From: JACDAN01 sp963842235
GTDB taxonomy: Bacteria; Actinomycetota; Thermoleophilia; Gaiellales; Gaiellaceae
Assembly: GCA_963842235.1 (NCBI GenBank)
Contig: CAWJFT010000001.1
Span: 1,364,001 to 1,428,000, forward strand
Length of the DNA stretch: 64,000 nucleotides
Direction: 5' to 3'
Part shown: in pieces, positions 19,815 through 28,769 of the stretch
Numbering within the stretch: the first letter of the stretch is position 1
How the letters are laid out: each line of letters begins with the position of its first letter
Translations under genes and position numbers: made by a program
Notes under the pieces: generated by a model
Told to the model about the DNA's origin: nothing
The model's input: the letters and a program-made list of their open reading frames with translations, nothing else
Databases searched by the model: none

Positions 19815-20606
19815 ATGAGAAAGGTGCAAGTCCTTCTGGTCGCAGGTGCCGCATCGGCGCTTACCGCCCTGGTCACGCTCGTCGGCATGGCCGGCGCGGA
19901 GGCCAATGTCGTGCCCGCGAACACCGAGGCGCCCACGGTTGTCGGGACGGCCTCGGACGGCGTGCTCGTCGTCGCCAAGGACGGCGAGTGGTCGGGGACG
20001 AACCCGATGACCTTTACGTACCAGTGGCTGCGGTGTGACGGCAACGGCGCCAACTGCGCGACGATCGCCGGCGCCACCGCCCAGACCTACCGCGTCGTAA
20101 CGGCAGACGTTGACCATCGCCTGAAGGTCAGCGTGACGGCCCGGAACGTCACCGGCACGGCGAGTGCGACCTCACGCGGTTCGGCTGCGGTCGCCCGTCC
20201 CGCCGGCGCAACCCGCCTGGCGGACGGCCGGTACTCGATTCCGGCAACGAGCGTGCAACTGCCTGAACGGCTCGTGATCTCGGGCGTCGAATTCGCCCCG
20301 AGAGTTCTCAACTCGCGACAGTCGTTCACCGGACGCTTCCGCGTGACGGACACGCGCGGGTACGTCGTCCGTGACGCGATCGTCCTCGTGACCGGCGTGC
20401 CGCTCGGCTGGATCCTCCAGCCGCAGGAAGTGAAGACGAACGTCGACGGCCTCGTGACCCTGCAGCTTCAGCCGACGACGCGCCTGCGTCTCGTGCGCGG
20501 CGGCTCGATGGTCATGTTCCTCCGCGCCCGCAAGGACGGGGACAGCATCCTTGCCGGCATCTCGAGCCGGCGCCTCGTCCGCGTGCGGACTGCGTCTCCT
20601 AGTTAG
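19815..20606 (+). CDS. Secreted Ig-like repeat protein
   Basis: A 263-residue exported protein. It has a signal peptide to about residue 28 (A-x-A near AGAEA) and an Ig-like domain of the actinobacterial 'PTVVGTASDGVLVV ... YQWLRCDGNG' type at 35-115. A second beta-sandwich follows ('RVTDTRGYVVRDAIVLVTGVP') and resembles a carboxypeptidase-regulatory-like fold. It has no enzymatic motif. A ribosome binding site AAGGGGGA precedes the ATG. A 6-bp inverted repeat (ACATCG/CGATGT, 19780-19797) sits between promoter region and ribosome binding site. Confidence 0.75.
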   Translation: MRKVQVLLVAGAASALTALVTLVGMAGAEANVVPANTEAPTVVGTASDGVLVVAKDGEWSGTNPMTFTYQWLRCDGNGANCATIAGATAQTYRVVTADVDHRLKVSVTARNVTGTASATSRGSAAVARPAGATRLADGRYSIPATSVQLPERLVISGVEFAPRVLNSRQSFTGRFRVTDTRGYVVRDAIVLVTGVPLGWILQPQEVKTNVDGLVTLQLQPTTRLRLVRGGSMVMFLRARKDGDSILAGISSRRLVRVRTASPS

Positions 20607-20628
20607 CCGATTGGCGGCGGCGGCGGGA

Positions 20629-20841
20629 CTACTTCTCGTCGCCGTCGCCGCTTCGGCGGCGCCAGAACCAGAGCGCACCGCCTGCGGCTGCCAGCCCTGA
20701 GGCGGCTGCAGCGGCGACGCGCTTGCCAGAGCCCGAGTCGTCCCGCGTGAGCCCCTGCTTGGCCTTTCTCCTAGCCTGCGCCTTGCCGAGCGTCCAGACG
20801 CTCCAGCCGAGAATCGCGTTTCGTCTGTTGATGATGGACAT
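20629..20841 (-). CDS. Small single-pass membrane protein
   Basis: A 70-residue basic protein beginning MSIINRRNAILGWSVWTLGK, with one C-terminal hydrophobic segment 'VAAAAASGLAAAGGALWFW' followed by RRR and an acidic end. It lies 9 bases after the sigma factor gene on the same strand and ends 22 bases from the convergent secreted protein. It resembles small Thermoleophilia membrane proteins with no assigned function. Confidence 0.65.
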   Translation of the reverse strand: MSIINRRNAILGWSVWTLGKAQARRKAKQGLTRDDSGSGKRVAAAAASGLAAAGGALWFWRRRSGDGDEK

Positions 20842-20850
20842 GGCGGGAGG

Positions 20851-22191
20851 TTACTGGCCGATCTTCGGCAGCGGGGGCGGAGGCGGAAGCGGCGGAGGCG
20901 GCGGGAGCACCGGAAGCGGCGGGAGCGCCGGAGGCGGCGGCACCGGCGGCAGTTCCACCGGCAGCGGCGGAGGAGGCGGGATCGTCACCGCAGGCGGGCT
21001 CGGGATCGGTAGCTGGTTGACCACCTGTTGGGCAGTGTCGGCCACCGTCGGAGCCGGCTGCGGTGCAGCGGCCGGCTGCACGGCGGGCCCGGGAGCTGGA
21101 GGCGCAGCGCCGCTGGTCGGCGAATCGGCCTCGCTCTTCGCCGGCGCCGGGGTGACGGTCGGCGCAGCCTGGCCCCCGTCGCGTTTCCCCTTCGTCGATG
21201 CGCGCGGCGCGACGGCCCTCTGCGTCTCGGTCGTCCTGGCCGCTTTCCTCGCCTGAGCACGGCGAGTCGGCTTCGCCCCGGCTGAAGCCTGCGCAGAGTG
21301 CTGCTGGACCTTCGCCTGCGGTGTCCGTACAGGCTGACTCGCCGCAGAGCCTCCGACCACCTCGTGGCCGACACCACCGGCGACCACGCCCGCTGCAACG
21401 ACGGCCGCGGCCTTCGCGGCCACGCCCGACCCCACGGCGGCGCCGCCGGTAACGGAGCCGCCTCCACCGAGGAAGCCGGTGAGCGACGGAGGCAGCTGGA
21501 CGGTGCCGAGGCGCTTGATCGCGGCGCGGCGCGCGCGCTGCTTGCGCTCCAGCGCGGAGCACTCGGCGCATTCGCGCAGGTGGGCGCGCAGAGCACGCTG
21601 CTCCGGGCCGGAGAGCCGTCCGTCGATGCGCCTGATGAGCGACGCCTCGGCTTCGCCGCAGGTCAGCGCTCCCTCGAGCTGCTCGCGGAGCGCCCGGCGC
21701 GCGCGGAAGAGGAGCGTCTCGACGGCGGAGTCGGACACGTCGAGGATCTGGCCGATCTCGGCGTAGGTGCGGCCCTCGAGCTCGCGCATGACGACGGCCG
21801 AGCGCTGGTTGAAGCTGAGTGCGCCGAGGGCAGTCCTGATCTCGTCCGCAGTTGGAATCGTCTCGTCGAGCGGCGGCGCGGCAGCCCGGTCGTCCAGCTC
21901 GACAAGCTTCGGGCGGCGGGCGGAGGCGCGGAAGCGCTGCCGGCACTCGTTGTGGGCGATCTTGAGCAGCCAGTTGCGGGGCTTCTGCGGCTTCTCGCCG
22001 CCGATGAACGCCCGGTAGGCGCTCAGGAAGGTCGCCTGGGTCGCGTCCTCGGCGTCGGCCTGGTTCCGCATGACGGCCAGGAGGTAGCGATAGACCTCGT
22101 GCACGTGGCCTCGGTAGAGGCGCTCGAACGCACGGTCTCTCGTCGCCGCAGGAGTGAATAGCGCGCTGATGTTGCGCTTGTTCCCGGGCAT
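20851..22191 (-). CDS. ECF sigma factor with zinc-finger and long Pro-rich C-terminal extension
   Basis: A 446-residue protein. Region 2 (about 20-85, 'FERLYRGHVHEVYRYLLAVMRNQADAEDATQATF' region) and region 4 (about 125-180, 'RSAVVMRELEGRTYAEIGQILDVSDSAVETLLFRARRAL' region) define an ECF sigma factor. A zinc-finger like that of anti-sigma factors follows ('RAHLRECAECSALERK', H-x3-C-x2-C). A hydrophobic Ala/Gly/Val segment follows at about 250-285 and a tail rich in Pro and Ala (about 300-446). This order joins a sigma factor and a ZAS-type anti-sigma/membrane segment in one chain. ATG 22191 is used; a TTG four codons upstream is possible. Confidence 0.85.
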   Translation of the reverse strand: MPGNKRNISALFTPAATRDRAFERLYRGHVHEVYRYLLAVMRNQADAEDATQATFLSAYRAFIGGEKPQKPRNWLLKIAHNECRQRFRASARRPKLVELDDRAAAPPLDETIPTADEIRTALGALSFNQRSAVVMRELEGRTYAEIGQILDVSDSAVETLLFRARRALREQLEGALTCGEAEASLIRRIDGRLSGPEQRALRAHLRECAECSALERKQRARRAAIKRLGTVQLPPSLTGFLGGGGSVTGGAAVGSGVAAKAAAVVAAGVVAGGVGHEVVGGSAASQPVRTPQAKVQQHSAQASAGAKPTRRAQARKAARTTETQRAVAPRASTKGKRDGGQAAPTVTPAPAKSEADSPTSGAAPPAPGPAVQPAAAPQPAPTVADTAQQVVNQLPIPSPPAVTIPPPPPLPVELPPVPPPPALPPLPVLPPPPPLPPPPPLPKIGQ

Positions 22192-22212
22192 CCTTCGCGT
22201 CAAACGAGCCGC

Positions 22213-23619
22213 TTAGGCGGTCGCTGTCGCCCGCTTTCTGTTCGGCAGGTGGATTGCGCGGCCGAGCGCGACCAGGCCGGCTTCCTTGACGGCCTCCGAC
22301 AGGGTCGGGTGCGCCGCCATTCCGTCGGCCACCGTCTCCACCGTGGCTTCCGCATCGAGCGCGACGACGCCGGCCTCGATCAGGTCGGTCACATGCGGTC
22401 CGACCATCACGATCCCGAGGAGCTCGCCGTAGCGGCTCTCGTGGATCGACTTGACCCAGCCGACGGTCTCGTTCTGCATCACCGCGCGCGCGTTCGCGAC
22501 CCACGGGAAGATCCCGACCTCGACGTCGTCCCCGTACTGCTCGCGCGCCTCGGCCTCGGTCAGGCCGACGCTAGCGATCTCGGGATCCGTGTAGATCGGG
22601 CGGGGGACTCCGCGGTTGTCGACGACAGCCTCGTGGCCCATCGCATTTTCGGCCGCGACTTCGCCCTCGCGGAAGGCGGTGTGCGCCAGTTGCCAGTAGC
22701 CCGCGCAGTCGCCCACGGCGTAGATGTGGTCGACCGTCGTCCGGCGATGCTCGTCGGCGGCGATGCCCGTGCGCTTGTCGAACTCGACGCCGATCTCCTC
22801 GAGGCCGAGGTTCTCGACCAGCGGGCCGCGGCCGACGGAGACCAGCATCAGGTCGGCCTCGGTGGTCTCACCGTCGCCGAAGTGGACGGTCAGCGCCGAG
22901 CCTGAGTCCTCGACCTTCGTGCACTGCTTCTCGAGGTGCAGGGTGATGCCGCGCTTCTGGAACTGCTTGGCAAGCTCCGCGGAGGCCGCGTCGTCCTCCA
23001 CCGGAATCAGCTTCGGGAGCATCTCGATGATCGTCACCTCGGAGCCGAAGCGCTTGAAGATCGACGCGAACTCGCAGCCGATGATCCCGCCGCCGAGGAC
23101 GACCAGGCGCCTCGGCACCTGCTCCTGCGCGAGCAGGCGTTCCGAGTCGACGCAGCGCGGCGAATCGAGGCCCTCGATGGGCGGCATGAGCGGGAAGCTG
23201 CCGGTGGCGATGATCGCCTGCTTGAAGGTGACGTCCTCGCCGCCCTCGACCGCGATCGTGTTCGCGTCCTTGAAGCGGCCCGCGCCCTTGACCCACTCGA
23301 CGCCGTTCGCCTTGAAGAGCGAGGCGACGCCGCCCGTCATCTGCTTGACGACGCCGGCCTTCCACTCGTTTGCGGTCGCGAAGTCGAGGTTCGGGGCGCC
23401 GACCTGGACGCCGAGCTTGGCGAAGGTCTCCTCGGCCTCCTTCATCGCGAAGGCGGTCTGCACCCACGCCTTGGTGGGGATACAGCCGATGCGGAGGCAG
23501 GTGCCGCCGAGCTCGGCCTCCTTCTCGATGCAGGCGGCCTTGGCGCCGAGCTGCGCGGCGCGGATCGCTGCGGTGTAGCCGCCCGGGCCCCCGCCGAGGA
23601 CGGCAACGTCACATTCCAT
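22213..23619 (-). CDS. lpdA: Dihydrolipoyl dehydrogenase (E3)
   Basis: A 468-residue flavoprotein disulfide reductase that reoxidises lipoamide in 2-oxoacid dehydrogenase complexes. The FAD motif GGGPGG is at residues 9-14, the redox pair is C41/C46 (GGTCLRIGCIPTK), and the NAD motif is 'LGGGIIGCEFASIF'. 'YAVGDCAG' follows, and the C-terminal dimer-interface 'AAHPTLSE' supplies the catalytic His-Glu. It is the last gene of the leftward dehydrogenase cluster, separated from E2 by the small VOC and GNAT genes. Confidence 0.95.
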   Translation of the reverse strand: MECDVAVLGGGPGGYTAAIRAAQLGAKAACIEKEAELGGTCLRIGCIPTKAWVQTAFAMKEAEETFAKLGVQVGAPNLDFATANEWKAGVVKQMTGGVASLFKANGVEWVKGAGRFKDANTIAVEGGEDVTFKQAIIATGSFPLMPPIEGLDSPRCVDSERLLAQEQVPRRLVVLGGGIIGCEFASIFKRFGSEVTIIEMLPKLIPVEDDAASAELAKQFQKRGITLHLEKQCTKVEDSGSALTVHFGDGETTEADLMLVSVGRGPLVENLGLEEIGVEFDKRTGIAADEHRRTTVDHIYAVGDCAGYWQLAHTAFREGEVAAENAMGHEAVVDNRGVPRPIYTDPEIASVGLTEAEAREQYGDDVEVGIFPWVANARAVMQNETVGWVKSIHESRYGELLGIVMVGPHVTDLIEAGVVALDAEATVETVADGMAAHPTLSEAVKEAGLVALGRAIHLPNRKRATATA

Positions 23620-23657
23620 CGGTCTCTCGCTCCCTTGGTCGCAGTTTCGGCTCGACG

Positions 23658-24113
23658 TTACAGGTTCAGGCGCATCGTCCAGGAGTGGTCGGTCTGCTCG
23701 ACCTTCTGGAAGCCCTGCTTCTCGAAGACGTGCATGGCCGGGCTGTCTGCGGCGACGCTCAGGCTCAGGGCGCCGTAGCCCTGCTCGCGCGCCCACTCGA
23801 CGAGCGCTTCGAGCAGCTCAGAGCCGATGCCACGGCCCCGCCGGCTCGGCACGACCGCCATGGAGACCTCCGGGATCTGTTCGTCGACGAACCCGAACCC
23901 AGGCTCCTCCCGGCCGAAGAGGCGGAACCAGGCCGCTCCGATCGGGAAGCCACCTTCGAGGGCGATGACGGCAGAGTCTCCGCGTCTCCCCCAACCGGAC
24001 ACGTAGCGCCAGAGCGACGCATCCTCGATCTCCTCGCCCGAGCGCCAGTAGTAGGCGTGCCGCAGCATGTCGCGCAGGAAGCGGACGTCCTGACGATTGC
24101 CGCGCCTAATCAC
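23658..24113 (-). CDS. GNAT-family N-acetyltransferase
   Basis: A 151-residue GNAT protein. Motif A reads 'MAVVPSRRGRGIGSELLEALVEWA' (V-x-P-x3-GxGxG/A acetyl-CoA loop), followed by motif B 'LSLSVAADSPAMHVFEKQGF'. The acceptor is unknown. The GTG start at 24113 overlaps the stop of the VOC gene by eight bases, so the two are translationally coupled within the dehydrogenase cluster, though no role in the complex is evident. Confidence 0.85.
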   Translation of the reverse strand: MIRRGNRQDVRFLRDMLRHAYYWRSGEEIEDASLWRYVSGWGRRGDSAVIALEGGFPIGAAWFRLFGREEPGFGFVDEQIPEVSMAVVPSRRGRGIGSELLEALVEWAREQGYGALSLSVAADSPAMHVFEKQGFQKVEQTDHSWTMRLNL

Positions 24114-24438
24114 GGCGGAGCTGCTCCACGAGCTGCACACGGTTGCCGTCCGGATCGAAGACGTCCAGGAGCCGTACCTCGTTGTGGATCTCGAGCACGG
24201 TGCCGACGTCCACGTCCTCGGCGCGAAGACGCTCGGCTTCCGCCTTGGCGTCGTCGACGTCGATCGTCGCCACGCCGGCCTCCTCGGGCTCGCCCTCTGC
24301 CAGCGCGATCTGCATGGAGCCGCGCTCGAGCTTCGCCCAGCGGCCGGGCTCGTCGAGGTACGTCTCGGTGAAGCCGAGCTTTCCGGTGTAGAAGCCGCGA
24401 GCCGCATCGAGGTCGCGAACCTGGTACCAGACCCGCAC
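24106..24438 (-). CDS. VOC-family (glyoxalase/bleomycin-resistance fold) protein
   Basis: A 110-residue single-domain VOC protein ('RVWYQVRDLDAARGFYTGKLGF', here split as 'VWYQVRDLDAARGFY' and 'TGKLGF', and 'DPDGNRVQLVEQL' at the end). The metal-ligand Glu/His pattern is only partly clear. It starts with GTG nine bases after the E2 stop. The substrate is unknown; glyoxalase-like, dioxygenase-like and resistance members all share this fold. Confidence 0.8.
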   Translation of the reverse strand: MRVWYQVRDLDAARGFYTGKLGFTETYLDEPGRWAKLERGSMQIALAEGEPEEAGVATIDVDDAKAEAERLRAEDVDVGTVLEIHNEVRLLDVFDPDGNRVQLVEQLRRD

Positions 24439-24447
24439 GCCGCGAAA

Positions 24448-25695
24448 TTAGAGCGCCAGCCCCGGCTCTTCCAGGTACGCCCGCACGGTGCCGAGGAACT
24501 CCGCGGCCACCGAGCCGTCCACCGCGCGATGATCGGCGGTCAGCGTCAGGCTCATCATCGGCTTGATGTCGAACTCGCCGTCGACGACGACGGGCGTCTC
24601 CTCGATCGCGCCGACTGCGAGGATCGCCACCTGCGGCGGGTTGAGCACGGCGATGAACTGCTCGATCCCGTACATGCCCAGGTTGGACACGGTGAACGTG
24701 CCGTCTTCGAGATCCTGCTGCTGGAGCTTGGCGCTTCGCGCGCGCTCGACGAGATCGGCGCGGGCAGCGGCGATCTCGGCAAGCGTCAAGCGGTCGGCGC
24801 CGCGGATCACCGGGACAAGGAGGCCGCGATCCGTCGCGACGGCCATCCCGACGTTGGCTGTCGGGAAGCGCGTGATCGCCTCGTCCTCGTAGTGCGCGTT
24901 GACGGCGGGGTGCCGGAGGAGGGCCGCGGCGGAGGCCTTCGTGATCAGATCCGAGACGGTCGGCTTCGTCTCCCCTTCGCGCGCGAGCTCCACGAGGCGC
25001 TCACGGAGCTCCTGAGCCCTCGTCATGTCCGCCGACATGGAGATCTGGAAGACCGGCGCCTCCCAGGCCTTCGTCAGCCGGCGCGCGATCGTCTTGCGGA
25101 TCGAGCTCAGCTGCTCGGTCTCGGCCTCGCCGACTACAGCGGCCGGGGCCGCAGTCGGCCTGGGCGCTGCCTCCGCGCGCTCGACGTCCTCGGCGACGAT
25201 TCGGCCCTCGGGCCCCGTGCCACGGAGCTGGGCGAGGTCGATGCCGCGCTCTCTCGCGATCCGGCGGGCAAGCGGTGACGCTTTCACGCGGCCGTCCGTG
25301 GTCGCGGGCTGCAACTCGGCGGGCGCGGTCTCCACCACTGCCTCGGCCTCGCGGCCTCGTTCGCGTTCCTCATCGCGGGCGGGCGCTCGGGAGCCCTCCT
25401 CCTGCGGCTCCTCGTCGACCTGGGGCTCGGCCTCCGGCTCGCCCTCGGGCACGTCCTCGCCCTCTTGGCCGATGACTGCGACGGTCTGGCCGACCGGCAC
25501 CTCGCCTTCCTGGACGGCGATCTTCAGGAGAACGCCCGACGCGTCGGCCTCCACCTCCTGGGTCACCTTCTCGGTGTCGACCTCGTACAGCGGCTCGCCC
25601 TTCTCGACGCGGTCTCCTTCCTGCTTCAGCCAGCGGACGACGGTGCCGGACTCCATCCCCTGGCCGAGCCGCGGCAGCTTGATCTCAGTTGCCAT
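24448..25695 (-). CDS. pdhC: 2-oxoacid dehydrogenase E2 (dihydrolipoyl acyltransferase)
   Basis: A 415-residue E2. The lipoyl domain covers residues 1-78 with the modified lysine K43 in DTEKV. A Glu/Pro-rich linker follows to about 135, then a peripheral subunit-binding domain at about 138-172 ('ASPLARRIARERGIDLAQL' then GTGPEGRI), and the catalytic domain with 'DHRAVDGSVAAEF' (HxxxDG). It moves acyl groups from E1 to CoA. The ATG lies within the end of the E1 beta gene (11-base overlap). One lipoyl domain only, as common in actinobacteria and acetoin-type complexes. Confidence 0.93.
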   Translation of the reverse strand: MATEIKLPRLGQGMESGTVVRWLKQEGDRVEKGEPLYEVDTEKVTQEVEADASGVLLKIAVQEGEVPVGQTVAVIGQEGEDVPEGEPEAEPQVDEEPQEEGSRAPARDEERERGREAEAVVETAPAELQPATTDGRVKASPLARRIARERGIDLAQLRGTGPEGRIVAEDVERAEAAPRPTAAPAAVVGEAETEQLSSIRKTIARRLTKAWEAPVFQISMSADMTRAQELRERLVELAREGETKPTVSDLITKASAAALLRHPAVNAHYEDEAITRFPTANVGMAVATDRGLLVPVIRGADRLTLAEIAAARADLVERARSAKLQQQDLEDGTFTVSNLGMYGIEQFIAVLNPPQVAILAVGAIEETPVVVDGEFDIKPMMSLTLTADHRAVDGSVAAEFLGTVRAYLEEPGLAL

Positions 25696-26671
25696 CCCGA
25701 CCGACGGTTCGAAGGATGGCCTGGAGGACGTCGTCGGCGTGCGGGACGACCCATTCCTCCATCACGGGCGCGAACGGCAGCGGCGTGAACTTGGCGCCCA
25801 CGCGCTCGACCGGCGCGTCGAGCCAGTCGAACGCCTGATGCTGGACGACCGCAGCGACCTCCGCGCCGAATCCCATGCGCGTGACCGCCTCGTGGGCGAC
25901 TACGCAGCGGTTCGTCTTCTTGACGGACTCGACGATCGTCGCCTCGTCGAGCGGCTGCAGCGTGCGCGGGTCGACGACCTCGACCGAGACCCCCTGCTCC
26001 TCCCCCTGCTCGGCGGCGGCGAGCGCCTCGTGGACGAGCCGTCCGGTCGCGACGACGGTCACATCCTCGCCTTCGCGCTGCACACGTGCCTCGCCTAGCG
26101 GGATCGGCTCGAGCTCGTCGGGAACGCCCTCCTTGATCCCGTACAGCGTGCGGTGCTCGAAGAAGATCACGGGGTTGTCGTCGTAGATCGCGCTGTAGAG
26201 GAGGCCGCGGACGTCCGTCGGAGTGGACGCAAATACGACCTTGAGCCCCGGAATGTGGACGAACCACGCCTCCAGCTGCTGCGCGTGCTGGGCGCCGGGC
26301 GACCAGCCGGCGCCGCCCTGCGTCCGGATCGTGAGCGGCACCTTGAGCTGCCCGCCGGACATGTAGCGGTGCTTGGCCGCCTGGTTCACGATCTGCTCGG
26401 CGCCGAGGGTCAGGAAGTCCTCGTACATGATCTCGACCACGGGCCGCATGCCCTGCATCGCGGCGCCGATCCCGGTGCCGACGATGGCCGCTTCGGAGAT
26501 CGGCGTGTTGCGGACGCGCTCGGGCCCGAACTCGTCGAGCATCCCCTGGGTGACGCCCATCGAACCGCCCATCTCGGCGATGTCCTCGCCCATGATGAAG
26601 ACATCCTCGTCCTGCCGCATTGCGGTCGAGAGCGCGTCGCGGACCGCTTCGCGGTAGCTCAGCTCAGGCAT
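25685..26671 (-). CDS. pdhB: Pyruvate/acetoin dehydrogenase E1 beta subunit
   Basis: A 328-residue transketolase-like E1 beta subunit. Motifs include 'EDIAEMGGSMGVTQGM', 'RNTPISEAAIVGTGIGAAM' and 'RTQGGAGWSPGAQHAQ' (channel residues); the transketolase C-terminal domain begins with 'VQREGEDVTVVATGRLVHEAL'. The heterotetramer with E1 alpha decarboxylates the 2-oxoacid using TPP. It overlaps E1 alpha by eight bases and E2 by eleven. The subunit family does not by itself decide between pyruvate, acetoin or branched-chain substrates. Confidence 0.93.
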   Translation of the reverse strand: MPELSYREAVRDALSTAMRQDEDVFIMGEDIAEMGGSMGVTQGMLDEFGPERVRNTPISEAAIVGTGIGAAMQGMRPVVEIMYEDFLTLGAEQIVNQAAKHRYMSGGQLKVPLTIRTQGGAGWSPGAQHAQQLEAWFVHIPGLKVVFASTPTDVRGLLYSAIYDDNPVIFFEHRTLYGIKEGVPDELEPIPLGEARVQREGEDVTVVATGRLVHEALAAAEQGEEQGVSVEVVDPRTLQPLDEATIVESVKKTNRCVVAHEAVTRMGFGAEVAAVVQHQAFDWLDAPVERVGAKFTPLPFAPVMEEWVVPHADDVLQAILRTVGRDGN

Positions 26672-27635
26672 ACACGTTCTTCAAAGCGTCCTCGGGCTTC
26701 GGGTCGGTGCCGTTCTTGGCGAACTCGACCGCGCCCTCCACGAGCTCCGTGACCTCGCGGTCGAGCTCCTCGAACTCGTCGTCCGGGATGTCAAGGGCGG
26801 CGCGGAGCTTGTCGACCGGGTCCTGCGTCTCGCGCAGCTCCTTCAGCTCGTCCTTCGGCCGGTAGACCTGCGGATCGCCGATGTAGTGGCCGGTGAGCCG
26901 GTAGGTCTCGGCCAGCAGGAAGACAGGCCCGCGACCCGAGCGTGCGTGCTCGACCGCCTTGGAGGCCTTCTCGTAAACCTTGCCGACGTCCTGTCCGTCG
27001 ACCGTCATCGACTCCATCCCGTAAGCGACTGCACGCTTGGTCAGATCCTTGATCGGCATGTGCTGGCTCGCGGGAGTGGACTCCGCCCAGTGGTTGTCCT
27101 CGCAGACGAACACCGCCGGCACTTGCCAGAGCTGGGCGAGGTTCAGCGACTCGTGGACGGTTCCGATGTTCGTCGCGCCGTCGCCGAAGAAGGCGACCGC
27201 GACACGCGGCTCATCGCGAAACTTGAAGGCCAGGGCAGCGCCGACGGTCGCCGGCAGGCCCCCGCCGACGACGGCGTTCGCGCCCAGATTCCCGCGCTCG
27301 ATGTCGTACAGGTGCATGGAACCGCCGTAGCCGTGCGAACAGCCCTCGAGCTTCCCGTACAGCTCCGCCATCAGCTCGTTCGGGTGCGTCCCCTTGGCGA
27401 GTGCGTGACCGTGCGCGCGGTGCGTCGAGGCGATCACGTCGCCCTCTTCGAGCGCGCGGCAGACGCCGACTGCAACCGCCTCCTGACCGATCGCGACATG
27501 GAGGAAGCCCGGAAGCTCGCCGGCTCGGAATCGCTCCTCCACTTTCTCTTCGAAGCGGCGGATGAGCAGCATCTCGCGGAAGAACTCCCGCAGGAGCTCA
27601 GGCGAGGCCGTCCCCTTTTTCTCGACCTTTGCCAT
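26664..27635 (-). CDS. pdhA: Pyruvate/acetoin dehydrogenase E1 alpha subunit
   Basis: A 323-residue E1 alpha subunit with the TPP motif 'GDGATNIGTVHESLNLA' (GDG...N) and the phosphorylation-loop-like region 'YRLTGHYIGDPQVYRPKDE'. The size and motifs match the PdhA/AcoA group. It is the first gene of the leftward cluster. The intergenic gap to the divergent gene at 27661 is only 25 bases, so promoters overlap one or other coding region. Confidence 0.93.
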   Translation of the reverse strand: MAKVEKKGTASPELLREFFREMLLIRRFEEKVEERFRAGELPGFLHVAIGQEAVAVGVCRALEEGDVIASTHRAHGHALAKGTHPNELMAELYGKLEGCSHGYGGSMHLYDIERGNLGANAVVGGGLPATVGAALAFKFRDEPRVAVAFFGDGATNIGTVHESLNLAQLWQVPAVFVCEDNHWAESTPASQHMPIKDLTKRAVAYGMESMTVDGQDVGKVYEKASKAVEHARSGRGPVFLLAETYRLTGHYIGDPQVYRPKDELKELRETQDPVDKLRAALDIPDDEFEELDREVTELVEGAVEFAKNGTDPKPEDALKNVYA

Positions 27636-27660
27636 CGGCGTTCAGTCTATGCTCGGGCTC

Positions 27661-28308
27661 ATGCGTGTCGCCGACCAGTTCCGCGACCTCGAGTCGCGTC
27701 TGCCGGCGGACTGGGCGGACGCCCAGCTCGTTTTCACGGTCGACGATGTCCGGCAGTGCGAGCGGGCCGCTGCGTTGCTTGCGCCGCTCGGGCCGGGCCG
27801 CAGAGGCAATCAAATTCGCCTCGTCGTCTCGCGGCGTGAAGGGCGCCTCGACCTCCTCCGCCGACTGCTCGCCCGGCTCGACCGGGAGCGGCTTCGGGGG
27901 AAGCTGGAGGTGGTCACCTTCTCGCAGACGACGCCTGAGGTTCGCGAGGACGCGCGGGCGGCGTGGCCGCCGCTCGAGGACGCGTGGCTGTCGGCCGTCG
28001 CAGCCCTGCCGTCCGACTGGAGCGACGTCTACGGCGAGGTGGAGGTCGCGTCGAGCGACTTCCTCGAGCCGGGCGCACTCCGGCTAGCCCCGTTGAACCC
28101 GTCGCGGCCGGACCGCGGTCTCGCGTTTCGCTTTCGGGTCGCTCGGACGTTCGGCTACGGCGCCTCGCCGGACATGACCCGGCGCTGCATGGAGCGGCTC
28201 GATGAGGAAGGGATCACGGGCCGCCTGCGGATTCTCTGGGCACTCTCCGACACGAAGCCGGTGGCGACGCAGGGGCCGGTCTGGTATGCCGGAGGCGGGC
28301 CGGTATGA
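27661..28308 (+). CDS. Conserved protein of unknown function
   Basis: A 215-residue soluble, Arg-rich protein beginning MRVADQFRDLESRLP. It has alternating beta/alpha predicted segments and a distinctive C-terminal part 'FGYGASPDMTRRCMERLDEEGI' then 'GRLRILWALSDTKP'. Nothing identifies a catalytic site. An in-frame ATG 12 bases upstream (27649) is the alternative start. The stop overlaps the PRC-barrel gene (ATGA), so the two are a unit divergent from the dehydrogenase operon. Confidence 0.7.
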   Translation: MRVADQFRDLESRLPADWADAQLVFTVDDVRQCERAAALLAPLGPGRRGNQIRLVVSRREGRLDLLRRLLARLDRERLRGKLEVVTFSQTTPEVREDARAAWPPLEDAWLSAVAALPSDWSDVYGEVEVASSDFLEPGALRLAPLNPSRPDRGLAFRFRVARTFGYGASPDMTRRCMERLDEEGITGRLRILWALSDTKPVATQGPVWYAGGGPV

Positions 28309-28592
28309 GCGCCGAGCCGGTCTCGTGGCTAGTGATCGAGCGTGGCTGGACTGTCGTGGCGGCTGATGGAACCGAGGTCGGGAAGGTCGACGAGGTGGTC
28401 GGCGCCCCCGAGGAGGACATCTTCAACGGCCTCGCGATCTCGACCGGCCTGCTCGGCGCGCCGAAATACGTCCCGGCCGAGCGCGTGGGTGAGATCGATG
28501 AGGGAAGAGTCCACCTCGAGCTCTCGCCCGCAGAGGTCGACGGGCTGGGCCAGTACACGCGGCCGGCCGAGTCGGAGGAGTTCCGGGCTTAG
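28305..28592 (+). CDS. PRC-barrel domain protein
   Basis: A 95-residue protein with one PRC-barrel-like domain: 'GWTVVAADGTEVGKVDEVVG' (a stretch spanning beta 1-3), 'FNGLAISTGLLGAPKYVPAERVG' and a final 'GRVHLELSPAEV'. Such domains are found in RimM and in photosystem and general stress proteins; alone they have no assigned activity. It overlaps the previous gene by four bases. Confidence 0.8.
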   Translation: MSAEPVSWLVIERGWTVVAADGTEVGKVDEVVGAPEEDIFNGLAISTGLLGAPKYVPAERVGEIDEGRVHLELSPAEVDGLGQYTRPAESEEFRA

Positions 28593-28769
28593 GCTCGGCG
28601 CCGCCGAGGGCGCGGCCCGGCGCGGCGTCACACTTTTGGCGCGAACCCGCGAGCGTTTCGTGCGTTTCTCACCACTACGATTGCGGTGGGGAGGAGGCAG
28701 GGCGAACCGAATCTAAGGGACCGCCCGCCGAGCGGCGAAGCAGCACCCGGGGCCGCCTCATCGCAGCCC

